Shown: positions 42,790-54,170 of the stretch, in pieces
Position numbering within the stretch: the first letter of the stretch is position 1
Layout of the letters: the number at the start of each line of letters is the position of its first letter
Source of the DNA: Lolium rigidum
Taxonomy: Eukaryota; Streptophyta; Magnoliopsida; Poales; Poaceae
Assembly: GCF_022539505.1 (NCBI RefSeq)
Contig: NC_061510.1
Span: 271,383,687 to 271,447,686 of the forward strand
Direction of reading: 5' to 3'
DNA: 64,000 nucleotides
Program-made: the position numbers and the translations under genes
Notes under the pieces: model-generated
Told to the model about the DNA's origin: nothing
The model's input: the letters and a program-made list of their open reading frames with translations, nothing else
Database searches by the model: none

Positions 42790-45590
42790 ACATCGCCATC
42801 TACATCTGAGATGGCGGACCGGCACGCCTGATCACCTACGGGGATCTGCACGACGACCTCAAGAAGCAATACAACGAGATCAAGGCTACCCTCGAAGCCG
42901 ACCTCATCGGCTCTTTTCAGAGAACCCGTTCCGGTGGCATCAGATGGAAGGGGTTCTCACCGCAAAGTGCGCTCGATGGGATAGACCTCTCTACCCCGTC
43001 GGAGGAACGCACCGGGGTGCTGCGGCGAGGAGATCAACTATCATGGTGGCTCACTCACTACACCGCCACTCTGAGAACTTGGTCAACGTGTTGGAGCGTG
43101 TCGCTCTGCGCGTGATCCAGGAGATCATGAGCCACCAGTACTCGCCGTCAGGACCAGCTCTCGGGACTCATCAAGGAGAGTTGCCATTCCAGTCCCGTCC
43201 ACCGCTGCCATATGCGTTGGCAGCACCTGCTGAAGTGCCGACTACACCGGCATTCCTCGTCTACAGGATTGGTGGCGACCCTAGTGACTACCAGTTCTTA
43301 ATGGAGGCGCCTAAGGAGATCCCTCATGGATACGCGTGCATGTATGTGCCGGATTGTGGTGACTCGGGCACTCACAAACCAGGCCACAACCTCGGGGACT
43401 CCGGCGAAGACAGGAGGAACGTCGGCGACGAGAGAAGACGTGGCTAACTAAATACGCCACACCGACGAAACTCCCGAGCCCGGCTCTGCCGGATGGCTCG
43501 AGCTGGAAAAGCAAACATGGCGAGGCCAAGTACGCCACCCGGCGAATCTTCGAGTGCAACTCCTACGGCCAGCACGACGGATCAGATCGGTACCATGCGA
43601 GAGACCAATTCGGCATGATGCCGAAAAGAAGAGGCGATCGGCTATTCCAAGCCGTACCACGACGATTACGAGATGATCCCGCTGCCACCTAAATATCGGC
43701 TCCACGACTTCTCCAAATTCGGTGGATCGAGATGGCTCCAGCTCCATCGAGCACGTCGGCCGATATTTGGCTCAATTAGGACCGGCTTCGGTGTCGGATC
43801 AGCTACGCGTGAGGCTCTTTTCACGGTCCCTCACGGGATCGGCTTTTGGATGGTACACCTCTTTGCCGGCAAACTCCATCCGAGTCTTGGAAGCAGATTG
43901 GAAGAACAATTCCATATGCAATACCATTCGAAGCTTCCGAGTGCGGCATTGCCGATCTAGCACAACTACGTCGAAGCGCGGGGAAACGGTGACAGAATAC
44001 ATCCGGCGCTTCGGGAATCTTAGGAACCGATGTTATTCGGTTCGTATAAGCTGAAAAGGAAGCGATCGAGTTGGCGGTAGCGAGGCCTTGCAACACGGCT
44101 CAAGGACATGGCCTCCCAAGCAGATTATCCCTCGGCTGGCGCACATGGTTCGAAACTATCGGCATATGAACAGCGCCACCCCGACTGTACCAAGACAAGT
44201 TCAAGCGTGCGATAGTTATGGTCGATACGAGAGGAAGATGAAGTGCTGCGGGAGACCAAGAAATAGCGAGTGGCTGAATGGACTCGGGAAGGAACCCCCG
44301 TGGCCTGCAAATGGGTAAAGCCACCGGGGCCGCCCAGGGGATTTGATTTTGACATAACCAAGACGGAACAAATCTTCGACCTCCTGCTCAAGGAGAAACA
44401 GTTGACGATTCCTGAAGGTCTCAAGTTCCCCACGGCGAAGGAGCTAAACGGAAAGCCGTACTGCAAGTTCCACAACTCGCTTTCCCATGCCACCAACGAC
44501 TGCCGGGTGTGGCGTCGGCACATCCAAGCGGCGATAGAGAAGGGGCGGCTAATTTTCAACCGGTACGCCATGAAGGTCGACACCCAACCCTTCCCCGCCG
44601 TTAACATGGTGGAAATCACCTACCCCGAAGGTTGCCAGCCAGGTCCCTCGTTCGAGCATCAACATGGTAGGACACTGGAAACCACTCGGCAAAGATGGAG
44701 ATGAGGGCAGCTGCTCTCATAGCAAGGATACGAGAGGAGGCCGCTCCACGCGATCGGCTCCGTCATGATGGCAAGCGCTATGTCACGGAGGGAGAGGTGA
44801 AGAATATAAGATATCGGCGACCCCTCTCGATCACCTCCTCAACAAATATGTGAGTCGGTATGACCAACGCCGACGGTCCAATTACGATGATAGAGGAGAT
44901 CGTCGGCTAGAGAAGCCGAGAAGATATCGTCGGCGAGGATCGCGATGAGGAGGAGCACGAGCGGCTGTGCCACGGAAGCATCAAGGGAGCAAGATGACAA
45001 CGCCGGGCATTGGGACTGCCCCTTCTTGGACTACTTGCTGGGATTCGGGAATGAGCCGATTGCCCACAATCGGCAATTGCCCGAGAATGCAATCAGAAAA
45101 GAAGGAGGCAGCCAACGTGTCCGTGTTCGAGCGCCTAGGGCCTCTCCGCCACAAAGCAAACGCGGCTGAGTCACCTCGTTGGGCAGATCTTGAGGATTCG
45201 AGAAGACGAGGGAGAAGTGGAAGAAGATAGGTACCACCGGCCAAGGTGGTGCCACGGCGGACTCAGCCGTTCCCAAAAGCGCGGGGTTCAGCGATTGCGC
45301 GGCCTAGAGGAAGCCGAGAGGTTGTACCTGCATACGCTAAGGAAGGCACGGCCTGATCGGCTGCAAAGGTTCAGCGAACCCTGGATGAAGAGGGTCGTCC
45401 ACGGAAAATGGAGTGGCGCCCTAAACGGAGGAAAGCCGATGATGAGACATCGGCTGGCACAAACATGGTACTCGTCTTGCCGACGGAGCGTAGCGCTCCA
45501 CGACTCTACGGAGCACTCAAGGTGGACGACGGCAAGCGCATCAAGTCGAGAAGTTGGGTTGGTTTTATCCGGCCTGACCAAGTAGCAAGA
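42790..45590 (+). pseudogene. gag-type polyprotein of the Retand-like element, broken
   Basis: Pieces in shifting frames: a start region (about 42811-43450); the gag core near 43660-44054 with YRLHDFSKFGG, SIEHVGRYLAQLG, LTGSAFGWYTSLP and GETVTEYIRRFGNLRNRCY; a block near 44340-44640 with GKPYCKFHNSLSHATNDC; and near 45250-45580 the SQKRGVQRLRGLEEAE motif. These match the order in gag proteins of cereal Tat-lineage elements, where gag packages the RNA. At least five frameshifts or stops separate the pieces. No protease or RT follows. Confidence 0.75.
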
Positions 45591-45599
45591 TCAAACCAA

Positions 45600-46733
45600 T
45601 GAGCAAACCGGGAGAGGCTGATCCTTGTGATCGGCCCCAAAAACTTATGAAGGGAACTTACAAAACCTTCAACGAGCAAGCAGCGTGGAGGCCGATTCCA
45701 GCAATCGGCCAAAAATTATCCTCACCCACCATTACTGCACTGGGTTCAACATGTTATCCAACACGAGCCGATACCATCAATTCTCTTGACGAGAATCGGC
45801 TCGGGGGCACCCAGAGTAGATGAAAATACGAGGATATGCAACGGAAGCATCTCATCTTACGGTGATGGGTATTGGAATATGGGGGCCGATGCACGGGTCG
45901 GCCGTAAAAACAAAAGTGAAAATTCGAAAATTTTAGAGCAACGATCGATGCGACGAGGCATCGACTTTAGAATTGAGAGGCAGCCGATGCGCAGCCCGGC
46001 AGCCGATGCGCAACCATCGACTTTAGTGGAATTATGCAATGTTTATCGAGTCTCCACCAAATCCAGTCCGACGGTGGTGCCTTTTGTTGCCTCGAGGGAG
46101 TAAAAACAATGGAAACTTCCCCAGTTGCTTGAGCCGAGCCGGGTTCACTGAACCTTTTCGTCAAGGATTTCCAATCTTTGGGGCTAGTTCAGCTGAAACG
46201 GAAGGATTATCGAGCTGTCGGAGGAAGAAAGAGGATCGGGCTGTGGCGCATTCTCTCGACATTCTCGCCTCGAGTAAGGCTCGGGGAGCGGCAGCGAGCG
46301 CCTAGTGGATACTCTGTTTAAAGAGCCGATGAGGATACCATCGGCTGATCCTTCATTGCAACCTTCTTCACAATGATGGGTGCTGAAAAGGATTATTGGG
46401 TTTGGTTGGAAAAGTTCGAAGGTTTTCCTGAAAATCCGGCGTTTTCCACCAGATTTAGAAAATCATCGGCTGAAGAAGAGAAGGGTGAATTTCAAAGGAC
46501 CGATGCGGTGCGATCGGTTCATCACGCATTAGCAAAGGGGACGAATCGGCAAGGTCGGTAGAAGAGAGAATCGGCTCAATTAAAGAAGGAATCGGCAAAA
46601 TCAAGATTGAGGAAAAGTTCTTCATTGATTAAGATGAGATTTCTTACATAAAGAGCTAATTGCTCTCAAAAGGGAAATACTAGGGGATCCATTGCCCCAT
46701 CTACTACTACTGGCCCTATTCTAGAGGTCCTAT
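45600..46733 (+). repeat. Non-coding 3' interior rich in ATCGGC / GCCGAT
   Basis: The hexamer ATCGGC or its complement GCCGAT occurs about fifteen times in this kilobase, often as AGCCGAT and ATCGGCT facing each other within 20-30 bases (for example near 45692 and 46323). The LTRs contain the same pair (near 42467-42485). No ORF is convincing. Confidence 0.6.
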
Positions 46734-47253
46734 CTATGGGCCATCACTGCCCTCGTCGTCGCCGTCGTCGCCACTATCGGCGCTGCTCCCGGCGGGCTCG
46801 TCGTCGCTCCAATGGCCGCCGACCGGGCCCTCGTTGTCTTCATCTTCTTCGTCAGCGTCGTCCTCGTCGGCTGTCGAAGTCGCTTCGATGCCCGGCCAAG
46901 GGCAGAACCGCTTGGCCGGCGGCTCGTCGGAGGAGCTCTCGTCGTCGTCCTCCTCCTCCCCTTCCTGCTCCTCCTCCTCCCCGGAAGAGGTGAAGTCGCA
47001 GGAGAAGGCTGTCGTCGTCACTCTCCTCTTCCGTTTCCCCAACGGCGAGGAAGCGGAGGTCGCTCTCCCCGTCCGTCAAGGACTGGTCGATCCTCGGACC
47101 AGATGGAGAAGTCGTGGTCGATTCCTCCCCGGCCGCAATGGCGCGGCGGGTGTTGGCCGCGTGGACCGCCGCCGCGTCGTACTCCGGCGTCGGCTCACGG
47201 GACGTGGAGGATTGGCTGGCAAGATCCGATGGGTCAGAGGAGGAGGAAGACAT
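46734..47253 (-). pseudogene. Antisense acidic ORF of the Retand-like element
   Basis: On the strand opposite to gag, a frame starts MSSSSSDPSDLASQSSTSRE at 47253, runs through PTPEYD and SLTDGESDLRFL, shifts by one base near 47010 and continues in FTSSGEEEE...ESSSDEPPAKRFCPW...DDEGSDGP with a stop at 46734. About half of the residues in the second part are Asp, Glu or Ser. Antisense ORFs between pol and the 3' LTR are a known trait of Tat-lineage elements (for example Grande and Ogre/Retand types). The start and end agree with grass hypothetical proteins of this style. The function is not known. One frameshift breaks it. Confidence 0.7.
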
Positions 47254-48703
47254 GGTGGCTGGGAGGGTTTTTGGAGTGCTAATGCGGAGGAGATACAAAG
47301 AAGAAGCTGTTCGGAGCGGTTAAATCGAAGGAGGATATAGTGGAAATTCAATGCCACGGCGGTTTCCGAGGAAGTGGTGCCTAAAAAGAAAAAAAAACTG
47401 CCGGGTCACGCGGAGAAGTTGAGAAGGCAAGGCATCATCATGAGGGATCTTGCGACGGTTACGCCACGACATGACCCGACGAAGGAAAGCGAGTGATTTT
47501 GGAATTACCAATTCCAAAACCGGGGGAGCATGTGTTATCACCAAGATTTGACCGCGTCGGAGGTGGGCCGCAGTCAAGATGGGCTTAAGGAAATATATGT
47601 GGAGAATTACATGAATCGGCCTGTTATACCAAGTTGGGTTTAATTGCCCGTGTATATGTAACATATTAGATCGTATTTTAGTTTAGAGATAGAATCTTAT
47701 TCGTGCACGGTTTGGTGCGCGCCCGCATTAGAGAGTCCGCTGGACTATAAATATGTACCTAGGGTTTATGGAATAAACAACAACTCACGTTCAACCCCAA
47801 AAACAAACCAATCTCGGCGCATCGCCAACTCCTTCGTCTCGAGGGTTTCTATCAGGTAAGCGACATGCTGCCTAGATCGCATCTTGCGATCTAGGCAGCA
47901 CAAGCACGTTGTTCCATGCGTTGCTCGTGCTGAAGCGTTTTTGATGGCGAGCAACGTAGTTATCATTAGATGTGTTAGGGTTAGCATTGTTCTTCGTTTA
48001 AGCATGCTTACGTAGTGCAACCCTTGCATATCTAGCCGCCCTCACGCCTATCTCGGGTGTGGGGGCGGCACCCGCTTGATCATTATTTAGTAGATCTGAT
48101 CCGTTACGATTGCTCCTTGTTCTACAAGGATTAGTTTAATATCTGCAATAGTTAGGCCTTACAAAGGGGGAGGATCCGGTGGCACGTAGGGTGGCGTTCG
48201 CAAGTCCTAAACGGGATGTTCCTAGGATCAACTTCATGTTGGTTTTTGGCCTTGTTTAGGATCGGCTTACGAGCACCGTGCGTGGCCGCAAGGCCCAACA
48301 CTGGAGTAGGATGATCCGATTATGCGGTGAAAACCCTAAATCGTCGTAGATCTCATTAGCTTCATCTTGATCAAGCAGGACCACCAAGTATTCGTGCACC
48401 CCGTACGGATCATGGGTGGATCGGCTCTTTGAGCCGATTCACGGGATAACTTGAGAGCCGATCGAGGCTCGTATTTAACGTTTACATGTATGCCCTGCGG
48501 GAAACTAGCGAGGCATCCTCATCACCTTCCTGACCAGGTATAGGTCAGGTGGCACGCCCTGCACTTCGCAACGCCGCGTGTGACCGAGAAGAGCATTGCG
48601 GGCCGTCGCTCGGAGGGGTCTCAGCCAGCCGCAGCTCTAGGCTCTTCCCGGCTCTACGGTGTTGACAAGGCCGCTGCCCGCCGGTGGGTTTTGGCAGTCA
48701 ACA

Positions 48704-49962
48704 GAACCACACTGGCCCTATACTGATTATGACCTCACGGGTAATCCAGATGGCTTGCCAACGAGACCCGGGAGTTGTGATCTCTAGAGGGGAGGGCATT
48801 GTCTCAAAGGGTATATCATGCTTTCTTGCAAACTCTTGAGATATGAATGTATGCGATGCTCCAGAATCAAACAGAAATGTATCTAGGATTGAGTTTATAT
48901 AGAGCGTACCCATTAGGACGCTTGGATCCTCTTCAGCCTCATCAGCAGAGACATGGGTCAGACGGGCACGACCAGAGGAATATTTGTCATCCTTCTTGGG
49001 CTGAGAATATCCACGACCAGCAGGCTTATGGGGGCACTCCTTTGAGTAGTGGCCAGGCTAACCACAAGAGTAGCAAGCACCACTAGGCACAGTACCCATG
49101 GCAGGACGATAGCTTGAACCACCAGAGGGTGGCTTTGAGTTATTTCCAGAAGACCTTGGTGCATAGGGAGCACGAGGTACAACACTGTAAGGGATCCAGA
49201 CTCGGCGTTTCTTGTTGTTAGAGGAAGACGCACGAGAATCACCTTCTTCACGCTTCTTGGATTTTTCCATATCCTTCCTTCCGTTCTCCATCAGAAGAGC
49301 ACGGTTATGCAGGTCTTGGAATGACTGGAAGGTGAAGGGCAGCATCTCATAGCGAAGCTCAGGGTTAAGTCCCTTGCGGAACAGATCTTGCTTATCAGCA
49401 TCATCAATCACATCACGGGGTGCATAGCGAGACAGCTGAGTGAACTCACGTCCATATGTCTCCACATCCAGCTTCCCCTGAGAAAAGTCCAGGAATTCCC
49501 TCCTTTTGATGTCCATGACAGTCTTGGGGATATAGGCTGCACGGAAAGCTGTGACAAACTCCTCCCAGGTAACATCATGTCCTGGCGCTTGAAGAGCCAG
49601 AAAACCTTCCCACCAAGAACCAGCGGCACCTTCTAACTGGTAGGTGGCGAAGTTCACGCGTTCACCTGGTGGAACATGAAGAGCGTTGAACTTGCGTTCG
49701 ATGGTGCGAAGCCAATCATCAGCATCAAGAGGCTCTTTGGGGTGGGTGAAGACAGGAGGCAGTGCACGGATGAAGTCCCCAAGTGTGACACAGTTGTCAG
49801 GACGACGTTCTGTGTTTTGAGCTACACGCTCCAGAAGTTGTTCATTCCTCAGGTGGTTGGTCTCAATGTTGTTAAGAACCTACGCCATTGTGGGAGGTGG
49901 TGGCAGTTCCTGTTCAGCATTGTTTTGTCCACGTCGGTTACGACCACGACCACGACCAGCCA
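48704..49962 (-). pseudogene. gag and start of aspartic protease, two nonsense codons
   Basis: One frame runs from an ATG at 49962 (MAGRGRGRNRRG) to 48704. The gag core has GSWWEGFLALQ, FVTAFRAAYIP and FRKGLNPELRYEM. A zinc knuckle (CYSCG...PGHYSKECP) follows, then the protease with the catalytic DSGASHTFIS near 48850. The frame is intact except for two TAG codons, one near 49885 (shortly after the arginine-rich start) and one inside the zinc knuckle near 49060; each can arise from CAG by a single C-to-T change. The upstream half (49962-49660) is open except for the first TAG. Confidence 0.85.
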
Positions 49963-50346
49963 TCCTGAAGAGAAAGACAAAGATCATGAGAAACAGATTC
50001 CTTGGAAAGGATTCAACGGAATGATAACATTCACTGAATGGAAGGAGCAAGATTCAGATCAACTGATGTAACTTTAGGAACACTGAGTTAAGCAACCACG
50101 TACGGAGTAGTTTTTAGAGAAAACAACCCAAACCCGTAGATCCTATAAGTTTGGAAATATTAGGGTAGAGGTAAAACCTTTTTCAATCAAAACAAGGTAA
50201 GACGACTCAACATTAGAGTGACACCAGATAAGGAGTAAAAAGAATCCTATTCAGATGTTTTTGCCAATACTTTTAGGTTTCAAATAGTTTTCAAAACTAC
50301 TAGACTCAACATCGACCAGTCGAAAGGGTTTCCTATAGGCACTCCT

Positions 50347-50358
50347 GCTCTGATACCA
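50347..50358 (-). other. Primer binding site (initiator Met tRNA)
   Basis: TGGTATCAGAGC on the minus strand, complementary to the 3' end of plant initiator methionine tRNA, five bases from the inferred LTR end (50364). Confidence 0.85.
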
Positions 50359-50363
50359 AAACC

Positions 50364-53300
50364 TATCGCGACCCCGGAGGTCAGGGCTAGACAAACCCAG
50401 ATATCACATCTGGCATAAGCCTAACCTAGATCTCTAGGGCCTACAGGGTGAGAATCGGTAACACAACAGTGACTCTACGACTGAAAGAAAATATATTACA
50501 ACTCTTAGCAGAGTTAAGATCCAAATTTATTACACGCAGAGGTCACTGACCACAAATCAACAAGCAACGGAAAGCAAATTATGTTATCTAGATAACAAGA
50601 CTGCAAAGGGCCTAAGAGGCCATAACATAAGGCGACGTCCCAGCCCATAAGTCTCAGGCTGCCGCCTGAGGAACTCCGAACTACTCGTCGACGTCAAGGT
50701 AGAAGCCACCATCAGTTGGAAGGACTTCATCTGAAACAAAGCATGCAAGGCTGAGTACAGGGACTCAGTAAGACTTAGTACAACCTGTTAGCAAAGCGGG
50801 TATGTGAGGATTTATGTGGAGCTTATTTTGCGGAAAGCCAGTTTTCCTTTGTAAACAGGAGGGAGCAGAAGCTCGTCTATTCAGACCATTTTCAAAAGGG
50901 GTAAGAGAGCGATATCAACTCTAGCTCTAAGATCATCATGTTGAATCCACCGAATCTTCATCATTACCTGAACCTGTTACCTAGGATCACCCCTCGACAC
51001 CCTGAGAAGGGATCCTTATTCACACATAGATATCAAGTTTTACGATCAGGTTCAAGTTGTCTATGATCATCACGTCCTTTCCCAAGTCGTCCTTAACCGT
51101 GGACACGGCTTTTCGAAAAGATTTACCCTGCAGGGGTGTACAACTTTACCCACACGCGCCGACCGACTCTTAATGTTAGCACACTTCCTTGGTGTGCCGG
51201 CAGAGGGTGGTCGACCAAAACCTTTCCCTTACTTCGCCTATTCCATGAGTCAAACTAAGCCGGGAGCTCCGTCATCGTAGGTAGCCATTCTCCGAGGCGG
51301 TCCCGGTCATTGTGCGCGGGGATCCGGTTCAATGCCTCCGAGCATCCTTCACCCCGGCCACGCCTCGTATGATGCACTTTGAAAACCTTTTCCACCTTTC
51401 CCCCATGCGTATGGCAAATGGAACTCGCAAACTAATTGACTCATGGGTAAGCTAGGTAAGTTCGGGCCAAGGGGTTCCCATGGGCCTCGTGTGGCCGTAC
51501 GCTCAGTCTTGGTTCCAGAGGCAAGAACTCAGGTCCTAGTATCGGCGAGAACGAGTCAAATCACCACATCCCATGTGGCGGCCCATCCAAGCCTTTATCA
51601 TGTTTATTAACATCATCACTGATCTTACCACGTCATCCTGTCAAACTAGGTTCATTCGTAGCTCTGATTCATCAACCGGATGGACCAGACTTCAACAGCT
51701 AAGCATGGCTAAGCATATTATATATATGGCTCTAGCGATGCAAACAAAGCTCAACCTAGTTTTGCTGGGAGCGGTGGATCAGGAACTTTGGGCTACAAAG
51801 ATGGAATTATGCACACATAGGATATCTACAACTGCCGATAAAACATATTTGAAGCGGATGCAATATGTAAGAACCAGAAGTAAAGCATTTCGAAACCATA
51901 TATGAACCAGGTTAGGGCTTGCCTTGTCCCTCGTTGTTCGGGTGCTGCTCTTCGGTGGCGTTGATCTCAGGCTCGCGTTCGGTCCCTATCGTGAAGAACC
52001 AAACACCGGAAAGGAATAGCACGATCAAGACAAGGTACAATGCAATGCACATACAATATGATGACATGTCATATTAAAGGGGTTGGGTTAAACCCTAGGT
52101 GCATCGACGGAATTTAAAGGGGTTCGGCATCGAACCCGGCATATGAGAGGGGTTGATTTAGGGTTTCTACTAAGGCTCACAATTAATTGGTTCAAGCATG
52201 TATGAAACATGGATAAACAATTAGGAAATGTTTTTCTGATCATTTTGATATATAATTTTATATTTTTCTGATTTAAAATGAATTACTTATGAATTTCCAA
52301 AATTTAATTCATTTTAAATCAATTTCAGAAAATTATATAAATAATAATAAAGTTGGACCCACATGTCATAATTTTATTCTTTTCTAAAATATTTATGAAA
52401 TTATTAAAATTCTGACCAGGGGACCCACATGTCATATTATTTCCTATTTAAATAAATACAGAAATGATTTACTGAAATTACAGAAAATAGAAAATGCATT
52501 TATGGCGTCAGCATGACGTCATGCTGACGTCAGCTGGCCATGAGCTCGAAATTGAGCTCGGGCTGAGCTCAATTCGGCGATTGGGAGGGCTATCGGGCGC
52601 GCGGTTAGGGGCAAAAGGCGCGCCTCGTCGCGGGGAACCTGAAGAAGGCGGCGCCGCCCTTGATTGGTCGCCGGAGCGGGGGTACCGGCGACGAGCGGCG
52701 GAGGCCGGGGCAGTAGCCCGATGCGGCCATGGCTAGGGGGCGAGAGGAAGAGAGGCGAGGGGACGAGGAGGAGCAGCAGCTCACCCTGAGAAGGATGGCG
52801 TGGTCGGCGACGCCGGAGAGGGCTCGCCGGCGGCGAATCGAACGGCGGCCGGGGCGGCAGTAGGGTGGGGTTTCCGGGGGCTTCGGGGCCGCGGGGAAGG
52901 GGAGAAGTGGGGGATTAGGGTTAGGGGCGGCGGCGGCGAGCTTCTTATAGGGCTCCGAGGGCGGCGGCACGCATCTTGGCGCCGACGAGCAACCAGGTCG
53001 CGCCACCGAGCTGCTTGGCGAACGGAGGTGGGAGATGACCCTGGCAAATTTGCGAAAAACCCCCTGTGGGTGGGGTTGGGCTGGTGGGGTGCGGCCTGGG
53101 CCACTTGGGCCAAGCCAGAGAGAAGGGAGGGGGGAAAAGGAGATGGGCTGCGGCCCAGGGAGAGAGAGAGGTTTTCTCCCTTTTCTGGTTTTTCTTTTTC
53201 TAGTTTTATTTCTCTTTTCAAAACCAATTTCAAATCTGTTTTGAATCAAATTTTGACAACTCAAAATTACCATAGAATAAAATAACAAACATGGACTTAT

Positions 53301-53484
53301 TGAATAACAACAATGCCATGTTGTTTATTTTATAAATCTTGAGAGATTTTGAATGGAGAAGAAATAAAGAAGGACTTTGCATAATTAGAAAATGCAAATG
53401 CAAATTTTTGCTCAAATGCAAACTAAATGCATGAAATGCACATGATCACTCCTTTATTTAGATAAACAAGGTTGGGATGTTACA
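50364..53484 (-). repeat. 5' LTR of the Tekay-like element
   Basis: The LTR starts TGTAACATCCCAACC at 53484. Its end at 50364 is GCGATA rather than the expected ...CA, probably a point change. On the minus strand CCCTATAAGAAGC at about 52951-52940 is a good TATA box, followed by a GC-rich leader and a donor-like AGGGTGAGC near 52790. ORFs on both strands here are artefacts of GC bias. Confidence 0.75.
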
Positions 53485-54170
53485 GTGATGCTCTTGTCAA
53501 GCCAACTAATGACAAATAATGTGTTATGTGAAATAATTTCCCCCAATGTTGGTGTTTTGTGATAAAAAATCCCCAACTTGTGGTGCTAAGTGATAAAATC
53601 GCTCATTCAATAGACCGAGCCTTAGGCATGTATCATTAGATATTTTTTTAGGAAGGCTGCAAATATTTATTTTGAATACTGCGTTGCTACTTGCTAGGAT
53701 TTGAACTCAGGACCTTGTAGGTCTGATACCATTTCGAATTGCATGCTCTAGCAAGTTAATCCAATAGACCGATCTGTTGGAACTTGGAAGACCCTAGGCA
53801 ATTATATTAAGCACACACCATTCCATATGGTTAACCATTGGCATGAAATGAAACTTATATGTGTTTGAGTGTATATGTGGATTGCTTAGCCCTTTCCATC
53901 AGTTCGGACTTTTGGTTGCGTTGGCTACTGCATGAAGCTTGACATTCATACTTATCCTAAAAATTGTTGCTGCTGCCCTCTGTTGCCCAACGTAAATTAT
54001 TTTTGAGCCATAATTTGTTTGCCCTTTCCATCAGTTCGGACTTCCGGTTGCATTGGCTAGTGCATGAAGCTTGACAATATGAACATCAATTATTTTTGAG
54101 CCATAGTTTGTTTGTCATTGCACCTTTTGAGTAGTCTCACTGCTACTATTAATTTGTTCTTATATGCACA
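53485..54170. other. Flank upstream of the transposase-like gene
   Basis: AT-rich sequence without ORFs. It contains a tRNA-like block (53689-53756) and two copies of a dispersed repeat (near 53890 and 54022). Upstream exons of the following gene may lie here but I cannot define them. Confidence 0.4.
53689..53756 (-). other. tRNA-like sequence, perhaps a SINE head
   Basis: On the minus strand, ACTTGCTAG...CTAGCAAGT form complementary 9-base arms around a GGTCCTGAGTTCAAATCC block that fits a pol III box B (GGTTCRANYCC-like). A TGGTATCAGAC stretch lies between. The D and anticodon arms do not fold convincingly, so this is not called a tRNA gene. Confidence 0.4.

Larger units (their letters stand above)
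41576..48703 (+). mobile_element. Tat/Retand-like gypsy retrotransposon with two LTRs
   Basis: LTRs 41576-42750 (1175 bases) and 47533-48703 (1171 bases) both run TGTTATCACCAAGATTT...GTCAACA and differ at few sites, so the insertion is young or recently recombined. The purine tract CCGGGGGAGCATG precedes the 3' LTR. The interior has a decayed gag and an antisense ORF but no recognisable protease, RT or integrase, so it is non-autonomous. The five bases outside the LTRs (CCTTC and GAACC) do not match. Confidence 0.88.
48704..53484 (-). mobile_element. Tekay/Del-like chromovirus retrotransposon, 5' part
   Basis: In minus orientation: 5' LTR 53484-50364 (3121 bases, starting TGTAACATCCCAACC), primer binding site TGGTATCAGAGC (50358-50347), then gag and the start of protease up to 48704, where another LTR cuts it. 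Long LTRs of this size and this gag are typical of the Tekay (Del) clade. Reverse transcriptase, integrase and the 3' LTR are missing. Confidence 0.82.

Noticed and set aside
52605..53288. 227-codon minus-strand ORF in the Tekay-like LTR
   Set aside because: Proline/serine-rich frame in the GC-rich LTR leader, with an equally long frame on the other strand; no domain.
53689..53756. Functional tRNA gene
   Set aside because: Outer arms pair and box B is plausible, but D and anticodon arms do not fold in the right places and there is no CCA-proximal terminator run.
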